32,741 nucleotides of DNA from Peptostreptococcaceae bacterium oral taxon 113 str. W5053 (lineage in GTDB: Bacteria; Bacillota; Clostridia; Tissierellales; Peptoniphilaceae): positions 1-32,741 of the forward strand of contig KI259847.1 in the NCBI GenBank assembly GCA_000467935.1. Reading direction: 5' to 3'. The notes below the pieces were generated by a model that saw nothing but the letters and a program-made list of their open reading frames with translations, ran no database searches and was not told where the DNA came from. This document shows, piece after piece, positions 6,578-14,288 of the stretch. Within the stretch, counting starts at the first letter, position 1; the number at the start of each line of letters is the position of its first letter. The translations under genes were made by a program, and so were the position numbers.

Positions 6578-9500
6578 TCAATTATATTTTCCCTTTTCTT
6601 CTGCAACCAAAGACAAATTTTCCTTCGTAGAATTAATATTTAAATAAACCTTGTAATCTTCCCCAAAATGATAATTATCTGTCCAAAGTTCGCACTGTGT
6701 CATAACAGTCTGAACGGCATCATCCATACCTTCCGGCGGATATTTATGTTTTTTCAAAAGTTTTTTGATAAGCATACGCATTTTAGCTCTTGCCGATTCA
6801 CGCCTTTGCCAGTCAATAGTCTTATTTTTCCGAAGTGTATCCGCCAATTCTTTTGTAATCGCTATCAATTCTTCATTCTCATAAAAATCTTTAATCGCCT
6901 GCGGTTTCGTCAAAGCATCATAAAAAGCGAGTTCGTCAGCCGTTAATCCTAACTGTTCGCCTTCTTTTTGATCTGCCGCAATCTGTTTTGCCAACTTTAA
7001 CATCTCTTCTATAACTTCTTCATTGGTCAGCATCCCGTTAAGATAAGCATTGATAGCACGTTGCATAATTTCGCTGAACTTTTCGGATTTGACCACATTT
7101 GTTCTTCGATAAACAGAAACTTGTTCTGCAATCAACTTTTTCAAAAGTTCTACTGCAAGATTTTTTTCTTTCATATTGGCGACTTCTTGGAGAAACTTCG
7201 GGTCAAACAAAGAAAATTCTTCCTTAATGTCTGAGAACAAATTGATAACCCCGTCACTTTTAATGCTATGCTTTAATAATTCATTGATTCTTGCATTCAT
7301 TTCCGGCAAAGAAATCTTTTTATCAACACCGGTATTGGTGAGTCTGAGAACAAGAACTCGAACAGCTTCAAAGAAAGCTGCTTCAAATCTGCTATCTTCA
7401 TCAACTAACGATGAACAAAGGGAAAGTGCCTGATGGAGTATAAGGGCTTCTCTTCCAAAAGAATTTTTATCGTCGACTTTCTCTCTACCTATAATGAAAT
7501 TCACAGCACCGCTGATGATTTTTGCTCTTTCAAGATCTGTCCCATTTTGAAATTTGGAATAATCATATCCATGGAATTTATCACGACATACGGACAACTT
7601 CTCTAAAAACTTTGGATATGCAACTTTAGCAACATCAGTATCGCCGTAATTCTTTTTATCACGGGAGGTGTAGTCGTTCATTGCCTGCTTCAATGCGGAA
7701 GCAATTCCAACATAGTCAACAACAAGCCCGCCTTCTTTGTCACGGAAAACCCGATTGACGCGAGCAATCGCCTGCATCAAATTGTGACCGGACATAGGCT
7801 TATAAACATACATCGTGGCAAGAGAAGGAACATCAAATCCGGTCAACCACATATCAACAACAATCGCAATCTTCATCGGACTATTGTTGTCTTTAAATTT
7901 CTTTGCAAGCTCATCCTTATGGTGTTTATTGCCGATAATCTGTCGCCATTCTTCCGGGTCATTGTTGCCGGAAGTCATAACAACAGCAACTTTTTCAGTC
8001 CAGGTCGGGCGGAGTTCCAATATTTTCTTATAGATCTTCATGGCAATAGGACGAGAATACGCAACAATCATCGCCTTACCGGTAAGTAGATTCTCTCTAT
8101 TATTTTCATAGTGGTCAATAATGTCACAAGCAAGGGAATTTATAGTATTATCATTTCCGAGTACGGCTTCCATCTGACCAGGCTCTCGTTTGCTCTTTTC
8201 GATAACCTCTTCCTCGGCATTCTGAGCCATCAAATCATACTCAGCATCAATCATTTTCAAAGTTTCCTCATCAAGGTTAAGCTTGATAACACGGCTCTCA
8301 TAGTAAACCGGACGTGTAGCACCATCCTCAACCGCTTGTGTCATATCGTAGATGTCGATGTAATCGCCGAAAACCTCACGAGTGCTGCGGTCTTTCGAAG
8401 AAATAGGGGTGCCTGTAAATCCAATATATGTAGCGTTAGGAAGCATATTCCGAATAATTCTTGCTGTCCCGATCACACGCTTTGCTACTTCATCACCATC
8501 TTTGTTCTTTGTCATCTTAATCTTTTCAGCAAGTCCATATTGTCCTCTATGAGCTTCATCAGCCATAACGATAATATTATGGCGTTCAGACAGAGGCTCG
8601 TTAGATTCCTCGAATTTTTGCATAGTAGTAAAGATTATGCCGTTTGCCTGTCTGCCAGCAAGCAGAATTTTTAGATTTTCTCTACTTTCTGCCTGTAACG
8701 GCTCTTGCCTTAAAAAATCTTTACACTTTACAAACTGACCGTAAAGCTGATCATCAAGATCGTTTCTGTCGGTGAGTACAACGATAGTCGGACTGTCTAA
8801 TGCTTCCTGCAATAAATGAGCATAGAACACCATCGAAAGTGATTTGCCGCTTCCTTGTGTATGCCAAAAAACACCGCCTTTACCGTCGGTAATAGCAGCG
8901 TGCTTTGTGGATTCAATCGCTTTTCTTACCGCAAAATATTGATGGTATCCGGCAAGAATTTTATAGGTATGAATCCCCTCATTGGAAAAACAAATAAAGT
9001 TCTTGATAATATCGAGCAGTCTTTCTTTTTGGAACATTCCCTCAAAGAAAGTGTCAAACTGTGCATACTGTGTATTTTCGTAGTTCCCGTCTTTTGTTTT
9101 CCACTCCATAAAGCGGTCTTCACCGGAGGTGATCGTACCCGCTTTAGATGTCAACTGATCGCTCATCACGCAGATAGCATTATAAATAAACATCGACGGA
9201 ATTTCCTGCATATAGTTACGGAGCTGCCTGTATGCTTCGGAAGCATCCGTTTCTTCACGAGAAGGAGATTTGAGCTCAACCAAAACAACCGGTAAGCCGT
9301 TCAAAAAGAGAATTACATCCGGACGTTTGTTGCTGTTCTCAATAAAAGTCCATTGATTCGCAACGATAAAGGAATTGTTATCTGGATTTTTGTAGTCAAC
9401 AAGATAAACGATAGAGGAACGCTCCTCACCACCAACAAAGTATCTGACAGGAATACCATTTTGCAGATAGTCCATAAATATGGCGTTTTTCTGCACAGGC

Positions 9501-9724
9501 TCTCCGTTTTCAAAATTTTTGAGTTTATATAGTGCCTCGTGAATGGCATCATCCTGTAAACCTCTATTTAAACGATATAGCGATTCCAGCAGAACATCTT
9601 CATACAATGGACTATAAAAGTCTCTTTCAATATCGGGACCGTATGCGTGCTCGTATCCCAATTTATTTTGAAATAATTCAATGATTGAATTTTCGTATGA
9701 TGCTTCCGTGTAAATCAAACGCAT
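6578..9724 (-). CDS. hsdR: type I restriction endonuclease subunit R
   Basis: At 1048 residues this is a normal-length HsdR motor and nuclease subunit. The PD-(D/E)xK nuclease site is RPDVILF...VELK (D136, E150, K152). The translocase has Walker A HTQGSGKS (about 288-295), DEAH in MADEAHRGQYG (389-392), motif III-like YIGFTGTPI, and the later helicase blocks IVVDMWLTGFDVPSL and MQAIARVNRVFRDKEGG. The C-terminal helical region for binding the methylase core is complete. HsdR joins HsdM and HsdS to cleave unmethylated DNA far from the recognition site after ATP-driven translocation. AGGAGG lies seven bases before the ATG and overlaps the stop of the upstream HAD gene, so it is translated as part of the long hsd operon. 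No defect is visible. Confidence 0.97.
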   Translation of the reverse strand: MRLIYTEASYENSIIELFQNKLGYEHAYGPDIERDFYSPLYEDVLLESLYRLNRGLQDDAIHEALYKLKNFENGEPVQKNAIFMDYLQNGIPVRYFVGGEERSSIVYLVDYKNPDNNSFIVANQWTFIENSNKRPDVILFLNGLPVVLVELKSPSREETDASEAYRQLRNYMQEIPSMFIYNAICVMSDQLTSKAGTITSGEDRFMEWKTKDGNYENTQYAQFDTFFEGMFQKERLLDIIKNFICFSNEGIHTYKILAGYHQYFAVRKAIESTKHAAITDGKGGVFWHTQGSGKSLSMVFYAHLLQEALDSPTIVVLTDRNDLDDQLYGQFVKCKDFLRQEPLQAESRENLKILLAGRQANGIIFTTMQKFEESNEPLSERHNIIVMADEAHRGQYGLAEKIKMTKNKDGDEVAKRVIGTARIIRNMLPNATYIGFTGTPISSKDRSTREVFGDYIDIYDMTQAVEDGATRPVYYESRVIKLNLDEETLKMIDAEYDLMAQNAEEEVIEKSKREPGQMEAVLGNDNTINSLACDIIDHYENNRENLLTGKAMIVAYSRPIAMKIYKKILELRPTWTEKVAVVMTSGNNDPEEWRQIIGNKHHKDELAKKFKDNNSPMKIAIVVDMWLTGFDVPSLATMYVYKPMSGHNLMQAIARVNRVFRDKEGGLVVDYVGIASALKQAMNDYTSRDKKNYGDTDVAKVAYPKFLEKLSVCRDKFHGYDYSKFQNGTDLERAKIISGAVNFIIGREKVDDKNSFGREALILHQALSLCSSLVDEDSRFEAAFFEAVRVLVLRLTNTGVDKKISLPEMNARINELLKHSIKSDGVINLFSDIKEEFSLFDPKFLQEVANMKEKNLAVELLKKLIAEQVSVYRRTNVVKSEKFSEIMQRAINAYLNGMLTNEEVIEEMLKLAKQIAADQKEGEQLGLTADELAFYDALTKPQAIKDFYENEELIAITKELADTLRKNKTIDWQRRESARAKMRMLIKKLLKKHKYPPEGMDDAVQTVMTQCELWTDNYHFGEDYKVYLNINSTKENLSLVAEEKGKYN

Positions 9725-9734
9725 TGATATCCTC

Positions 9735-10871
9735 CTATTTATCTATAAGCTCCCTTATTTTTTTTGCATGTGTGCTATTTGTTCCTTGGCTTATTCTTAC
9801 ATAGAATTTCTTTATATCTTTGTCTTTTAAAATGTATTTTACCTGACTATTTGCTATTCCAACTTCCAATATTCTTTCTATTTGACTTTTTTCCCATTTA
9901 TCTATACCACTCATTAATCCTATTATTTCATGCGTTTCTGAAAACGATGAACTTTCATTCAATTTGTCTATCAAATCTTCTTTTTGGATAAATTGTTCAT
10001 CCTTGCTTCGTCTTTCAATCATCATTTCCTGTACACATTCCATATTTTTCATTTCCAAGATTTCATTCGCTGCCGTTCTATCTATAATATTTTTTAGTAA
10101 TTTTTCCAATTCAGAACCTTCACTATAATCAGCTTCTGCAAAATATTTTATTCTATTTTCTTCTATCATCTTAAACACTTTATTCTTTGATTCTTTCCCA
10201 TGCACCCCAATAGAGTATCCGCCATTTATGGATACAAGTTTCATACAAGGTATATCTGTATCACTATCTCCAATATATACCATATTTCTAAACGGAACTC
10301 TAGATTGATCCTCACTCAAATAATCATTTACTTTTGTATCATTAATTTCAAGAACACCTTTTTTGATTCGAAATAAGAACTGTGTCTTATTCGTATAGTT
10401 AATGCATTGTGCCGGCCATACCGCTACTCCATCTTCATCAAAATAGAACGAACTTGCATAAATTTTCTTGAAATATTTCGCAACTTCCGTTCCTTCAATC
10501 ATTTCTTTCAGACCCGACGAGATAATGTAGTGTTCAACTTTTATTCCTTTTTCTTCTCCATACAGATTTATTCTATCAAACCATGTACTAACACCTGGAA
10601 ACAAGTTTACATTCTTCCCATAGTTTCTTAACATCTCTTTATTAAAAACATGCGTCCCTCTTGATTCTTTAGTCATTTTATACATCCATGCCAAGTTTTG
10701 ATCCATATCATTATCACCAGCTAATTTATTAGACTCATTCCAAAAATTTTCAACTTCCTGTCCTAATGACTGTATAAATCCTTGAGCTTGCATATCATCC
10801 GGAGAAATCGTCTTATCAAAATCATAACAAATCGCTAACACTATCTCTTTATCTTTTATATCATCCGTCAT
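9735..10871 (-). CDS. HAD-superfamily phosphatase inside the restriction operon
   Basis: The first 260 residues of this 378-residue protein are a HAD hydrolase: motif I CYDFDKTISP (nucleophile D17, acid D19), motif II IISSG (118-120), a lysine near K162 for motif III, and motif IV YIGDSDTDIPC (201-206). The insertions are those of the phosphoserine-phosphatase-like group. The last 110 residues are an all-helical charged extension with no motif I know. The ATG at 10871 follows AGGATA and is preferred to an upstream frame that would run into the hsdS recombination site. Its TAG stop overlaps the hsdR ribosome-binding site, so the two are coupled. HAD proteins of this kind occur in defence islands; the substrate (nucleotide, end-group or small molecule) is not predictable here. 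Confidence 0.85.
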   Translation of the reverse strand: MTDDIKDKEIVLAICYDFDKTISPDDMQAQGFIQSLGQEVENFWNESNKLAGDNDMDQNLAWMYKMTKESRGTHVFNKEMLRNYGKNVNLFPGVSTWFDRINLYGEEKGIKVEHYIISSGLKEMIEGTEVAKYFKKIYASSFYFDEDGVAVWPAQCINYTNKTQFLFRIKKGVLEINDTKVNDYLSEDQSRVPFRNMVYIGDSDTDIPCMKLVSINGGYSIGVHGKESKNKVFKMIEENRIKYFAEADYSEGSELEKLLKNIIDRTAANEILEMKNMECVQEMMIERRSKDEQFIQKEDLIDKLNESSSFSETHEIIGLMSGIDKWEKSQIERILEVGIANSQVKYILKDKDIKKFYVRISQGTNSTHAKKIRELIDK

Positions 10872-10914
10872 TTTAGTATCCTTTCTTTTTTTAGAATTTA
10901 CTTTTATAAACATT

Positions 10915-11523
10915 ATGTTAACAGGAATAAACAATAATTTAGAACAACAAGCTCAGGCAATTTTTGATGCTATTTTTCCGAGTATATCAAATGGAGAAAA
11001 TACTATCGGAGATACCATAACGCCTAAAAGAGGCAAGAGCTTACTATCAAAAAACGCCGTATTTGGAAATGTTCCAGTTGTTGCTGGCGGTTTGGTACCA
11101 TCAACTTATCATAATGTAGCTAATACAGTTGCTCCTGTTCTTGCTATATCTGCTTCAGGTGCAAATTCGGGATATGTTAGCTTATGGAATATACCAATTT
11201 GGGCATCCGACTCATCTTATATTGATAGTTCTATGACAGATGATGTATATTTTTGGTATATGCTATTAAAAAAGCGACAGAAAGAAATATACGATGCTCA
11301 AACTGGTTCTGCACAGCCGCACATTTATCCTCAGCATATAGCTGCTATGCCAATAAGCAACTTAGACTTTGACGATGTCCGCAATTACACAGCCACAGTA
11401 ACGCCGATTTTTGAGATGATTGGTCATAACAAAGATGAAAATGTACGATTAGCTACAACTCGTGACACCCTTTTACCTAAATTGATATCTGGCGAGCTTG
11501 ATGTCTCTAACATCGACCTTTAA
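10915..11523 (+). CDS. hsdS: silent hsdS 3'-half cassette (second target-recognition domain), switched off
   Basis: This open frame is the C-terminal half of an HsdS, lying opposite to the operon. It begins at the recombination site with the central conserved helix INNNLEQQAQAIFDAIFP, continues through a target-recognition domain (GDTITPKRGKSL, VPVVAGGLVPSTYHN, ASGANSGYVSLW) and ends in the distal conserved repeat TLLPKLISGELDVSNIDL. No ribosome-binding site or promoter is visible before it, so it is not translated in this orientation. Site-specific inversion across 10927-10942 and 11528-11543 would attach it in frame to the hsdS-B 5' half (12077-11544). Inversion across 10927-10942 and 13826-13841 would attach it to hsdS-A. 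Its TAA shares TTAA with the stop of the opposing hsdS-B half. Confidence 0.85.
   Translation: MLTGINNNLEQQAQAIFDAIFPSISNGENTIGDTITPKRGKSLLSKNAVFGNVPVVAGGLVPSTYHNVANTVAPVLAISASGANSGYVSLWNIPIWASDSSYIDSSMTDDVYFWYMLLKKRQKEIYDAQTGSAQPHIYPQHIAAMPISNLDFDDVRNYTATVTPIFEMIGHNKDENVRLATTRDTLLPKLISGELDVSNIDL
10927..10942 (+). repeat. hsdS inversion site, copy 1 (plus orientation)
   Basis: ATAAACAATAATTTAG encodes the INNNL helix at the centre of HsdS. The same sequence is at 11528-11543 (inverted), 13171-13186 (plus, first base different) and 13826-13841 (inverted). A tyrosine recombinase gene lies between the two pairs. This arrangement is that of known shuffling hsdS loci. Confidence 0.8.
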
Positions 11524-11543
11524 GCCGCTAAATTATTGTTTAT
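11488..11543 (-). repeat. hsdS inversion site, copy 2, inside a long inverted repeat
   Basis: The 16-bp site at 11528-11543 (minus orientation) is the end of a 55-bp block, 11488-11542, identical in inverted orientation to 13172-13226; with one mismatch the repeat grows to 73 bp. The block codes for the distal conserved HsdS end (SGELDVSNIDL) plus stop. It marks the outer end of each cassette. Confidence 0.85.
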
Positions 11544-12077
11544 TTTAACATTTATTTTAATTTTTTCATCTAAATCCAAAAGAAAATAAGCTATTGCCTT
11601 TTGTTCCTGTTTATCAACCGGATACCTAACAATAATTTCATCCTGTAGTCTTTTACGATTGAGCTCAGTTTGTCCTGTTGAACCTTCTGCAAATCCTTCT
11701 ATTTGACTCTGACATGCTTTTATTGCATAACCATAATACAGCGAATCTATATCATCCGTAGGTCTTAATAAAATCATATGCCCGTCAATTGTTGTTGGCT
11801 TCTGAATGTTTTGTAACTGTGCCACACGACCTGCGGTTCCTGTCCCAGTAGAATTAATCAGAACATCTCCATCCATCAGCATTTTATTTTCCGGAATTTT
11901 TTTAAAATTATAGTCATGTAATCTTGCATCAGAATATGATATTTCAAAGTTTCTATTACACTTTTGATTTAGTACCCAAATAGTACTTTCACTTTCATAG
12001 TCTGAGTATTTTGGTGGTATTCCTTTTGTAATAAAAGATGTTACTTCTCCTAAAGTTTTTTCTTTCCATTTTACCAT
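11520..12077 (-). CDS. hsdS: hsdS-B, 5' half only (one target-recognition domain)
   Basis: This is a 185-residue half specificity subunit. It starts with WKEKTLGEVTSFITKG, a typical HsdS N-terminal target-recognition domain (NSTGTGTAGRVAQLQ, TTIDGHMILLR, GFAEGSTGQTELNRKRLQDE), followed by the conserved helical spacer PVDKQEQKAIAYFLLDLDEK. It ends INNNLAA three codons after the recombination site because the 3' cassette is inverted. The ATG follows GGAGG, and the gap to the recombinase stop is 13 bases, so it is expressed from the operon. Half-length HsdS proteins can pair and give a working enzyme with a symmetrical target, as shown for truncated EcoDXXI and EcoR124I subunits; whether this one does is not known. 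Confidence 0.85.
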   Translation of the reverse strand: MVKWKEKTLGEVTSFITKGIPPKYSDYESESTIWVLNQKCNRNFEISYSDARLHDYNFKKIPENKMLMDGDVLINSTGTGTAGRVAQLQNIQKPTTIDGHMILLRPTDDIDSLYYGYAIKACQSQIEGFAEGSTGQTELNRKRLQDEIIVRYPVDKQEQKAIAYFLLDLDEKIKINVKINNNLAA

Positions 12078-12090
12078 CCAATTTTCCTCC

Positions 12091-13074
12091 CTATCCTATG
12101 TATTTCCGATGAGCAATTTTTACATTGCTTTGCTTGACCATTGCATATTGCAAAGTTGTATCAATCTTTCTATGCCCTAAAAGCTGTTGCAGTTGCTCAA
12201 TGGGCATTCCTTTATCTATTGCCATCGTTGCAAGGGTACGCCTGAATTTGTGTGGATGTACCTTTTCCAATCCCAATTTCTTTCCGTATTCCCTTAATCT
12301 CACTTCAACACCACCGATTTTCAGCCTTTCGTGAGGCGATTTCAAGGACACAAACAGTGCCGGATTATCATCTATTCTACTGTTAAGATAATTCTGCAAA
12401 TGAATCTTTGTGCGAGCGTCAAAATAGACCACTCGTTCTTTGCTGCCTTTACCGAAAACGATACATTCTCTCTCGTTAAAATCAATATCATTTCGGTTCA
12501 GCAGCACCATTTCACCGACACGCATACCGGTTGAAGCCAGCATATCAATCATTGCCAAGTCTCGAAGCTCCGTGCAGTTATCACGCATAAGTTCTAATGC
12601 TTCATCGGAATAGGTTTCCTTGATATTGGTACCGGTCTTCACCTTATGTATGCGCCTTACCGGACTTTTCAAAATGTAATCCTCATCCTCCAACCAAGAG
12701 AAAAAGCTTGAAAGAATACGGCGGATATTGTCTATCGTAACCTTACTCGACTTTTTCTTTGCTTGATATTCAGTTAGATAGCCTCGTATATCATCCGTAA
12801 CAATATGCTTGACATTCTTTTTCAGCCCATTAAGCATCGCTTCGATAGTCGCCTTGTAGTATTTAAGAGATTTCTCGGAACAGCCCTCTATGCGTTTTGC
12901 CGATAAAAACAGTTCTACAAAGTTCTGTTCCGTGCTTTTCTCTTGTTGCTTTCTTTTTATGACTTCATACTTCGCAAGGGAGCATTGCAGTACCTCTTGC
13001 AACTTTCCATTTTGTGCGTTATTCAAATAAGGCAACATTTCCTGAATAACATCTTTGATAAACTCTTGTTTCAT
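12091..13074 (-). CDS. tyrosine recombinase, likely hsdS invertase
   Basis: This 327-residue recombinase has a SAM-like N-terminal core-binding domain (about 50-135) and a complete catalytic domain: R185 in STGMRVGEM, K209 region GKGSKERVV, HKFR (275-278), H301 in LLGHRKIDTTLQY and nucleophile Y310. It resembles XerC/XerD and the invertases found inside shufflon-like hsdS loci. It lies between hsdS-A and hsdS-B on the operon strand, with AAAGGAG before the ATG. It is also carried inside the larger inversions (sites at 10927/13826 and 11528/13171), so its own orientation can flip. It most likely recombines the four ATAAACAATAATTTAG copies; a role as an element integrase is less likely because no att sites are visible nearby. 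Confidence 0.9.
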   Translation of the reverse strand: MKQEFIKDVIQEMLPYLNNAQNGKLQEVLQCSLAKYEVIKRKQQEKSTEQNFVELFLSAKRIEGCSEKSLKYYKATIEAMLNGLKKNVKHIVTDDIRGYLTEYQAKKKSSKVTIDNIRRILSSFFSWLEDEDYILKSPVRRIHKVKTGTNIKETYSDEALELMRDNCTELRDLAMIDMLASTGMRVGEMVLLNRNDIDFNERECIVFGKGSKERVVYFDARTKIHLQNYLNSRIDDNPALFVSLKSPHERLKIGGVEVRLREYGKKLGLEKVHPHKFRRTLATMAIDKGMPIEQLQQLLGHRKIDTTLQYAMVKQSNVKIAHRKYIG

Positions 13075-13170
13075 AAGTCAATTCTCCTTTGAATAATCTT
13101 AGAGAACGACTATGGGGCGGATGTTCCCGAATATTAACCCTCGCCACCCACGAGAGTTATGGGTTATATG

Positions 13171-13226
13171 TTAAACAATAATTTAGCGGCTTAAAGGTCG
13201 ATGTTAGAGACATCAAGCTCGCCAGA
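13171..13226 (+). repeat. hsdS inversion site, copy 3, inside a long inverted repeat
   Basis: The site at 13171-13186 lies just after the hsdS-A stop and belongs to the 55-bp block 13172-13226, the inverted partner of 11488-11542. Together with the copy at 13826-13841 it bounds the 671-bp cassette of hsdS-A. Confidence 0.85.
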
Positions 13227-14288
13227 CATCAATTTAGGTAAAAGAGCATCTCTTAGGTCAATTAAACGAGCATTTTCATCTCTCAAGTTACGGATTTGAG
13301 AAAAAATTGGTTGAATTAGTTCATCGAAGGCACTCAAAGCATCCTTGCTTGGTATGATAGCAGAAACTTTCTTTAGGTTTTGTTGGCTAACCTTTTGCTG
13401 AACAGCTCCAGTAACGATTGATTTAATATTTGTCAAACTGAAAAATAAATATAGTTCTTCAACCGAGAAGCCCCCTTTACCTGTTATGATATGAGCGTGA
13501 TTGTTGACCCAAAATTGTCCATAAACATATTGGAGAATTGGAAAACCTAAACTATCCACGACCGTACCATCTTCCCCAATTAAAAGATAAATGCCGTCAA
13601 AAAGATAGTTGTCAACATAATCCATCAGTGATGTAGCCCCATAATAAGGATAAATCTTCGCCATTTTGTTTCTTTCTGCACCCGAAAGAGGAACTCGCTT
13701 AGAGTCGTGAAGCTGAATAATATCGCTGACAGTACCAATCCACCAGCCATCAGGCAGATTTCCATCGGATGAAAACGGAGCAAAATCAAAAAATCAATTT
13801 TTATAGAGAGCTTTAGCTTGCTGCTCTAAATTATTGTTTATCGCATTATTTAATTCTATTTTTTCATCTATCGGATTAAGACAAGAAAGCGCTATTTTTT
13901 GTTCTTCTATTGACGGAATATCAAATTTAAGCCTGTTAAGAGTTTCTGTCCTCAGACTTGGAATGGTTGTTCCCTCATTATAGTTGTTTAAGTCTATAAG
14001 AGACATAACATAATATAGGTATTTTGGAATTACAATGTCCGTATTGATGATAGTATAAAAAAGCGTATCAACCGTCCAAAATGGATGCTCCACATATTTA
14101 ACTTTTCCTATTGTCCCTTTTCTTCCAATTAAAACAGATGGTTTATCATAAAGGGCTGTTGTCGCATATCCCATTAATCCTCCCGTACCATAAATAGGAA
14201 TATTCCCATCCTCTGAAAGAACTTTTTTCTGATTTTTCCCATATTTAATTATCGCCAATTCCGAAAGAGCGTATCTTTTATACTTCAT
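13191..14288 (-). pseudogene. hsdS: hsdS-A specificity subunit interrupted by in-frame TGA
   Basis: From the ATG at 14288, which overlaps the hsdM stop, one frame runs to 13191 (366 codons) with a single TGA at 13794-13796. The first half has target-recognition domain one (SELAIIKYGKNQKKVL, GNIPIYGTGGLMGYA, VLIGRKGTIGKV) and the central helix INNNLEQQAKALYKN. The next codon is TGA where relatives have Trp (KxWFxDFxPF); the frame then continues FFDFAPFSSDGNLPDGW, a second recognition domain (KIYPYYGATSLMDYV) and the distal repeat LLPKLMSGELDVSNIDL. So a TGG-to-TGA change leaves a 164-residue half subunit. TGA ends other genes here, so recoding is unlikely. The stop lies inside the invertible cassette 13171-13841, 30 bases past the crossover site. 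Confidence 0.9.
13826..13841 (-). repeat. hsdS inversion site, copy 4 (minus orientation)
   Basis: ATAAACAATAATTTAG on the minus strand, in frame within the hsdS-A central helix. Crossing with copy 3 flips the resident cassette; crossing with copy 1 brings in the cassette now stored at 10927-11523. Confidence 0.8.

Noticed and set aside
12091..13074. Integrase of the mobile element at 1-4.6 kb
   Set aside because: It lies within the hsd operon between the cassettes, and repeats that fit an invertase role are present; no att pair is seen around the element.
13191..13664. Separate short gene starting at ATG 13664
   Set aside because: It is in the same frame as the first half of hsdS-A and lacks a ribosome-binding site; the conserved text continues upstream of it to the TGA, so it is the second half of one gene.
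13794..13796. TGA read as tryptophan (alternative code)
   Set aside because: Other genes in the window end in TGA (for example the flavodoxin-like gene) and use TGG for Trp.
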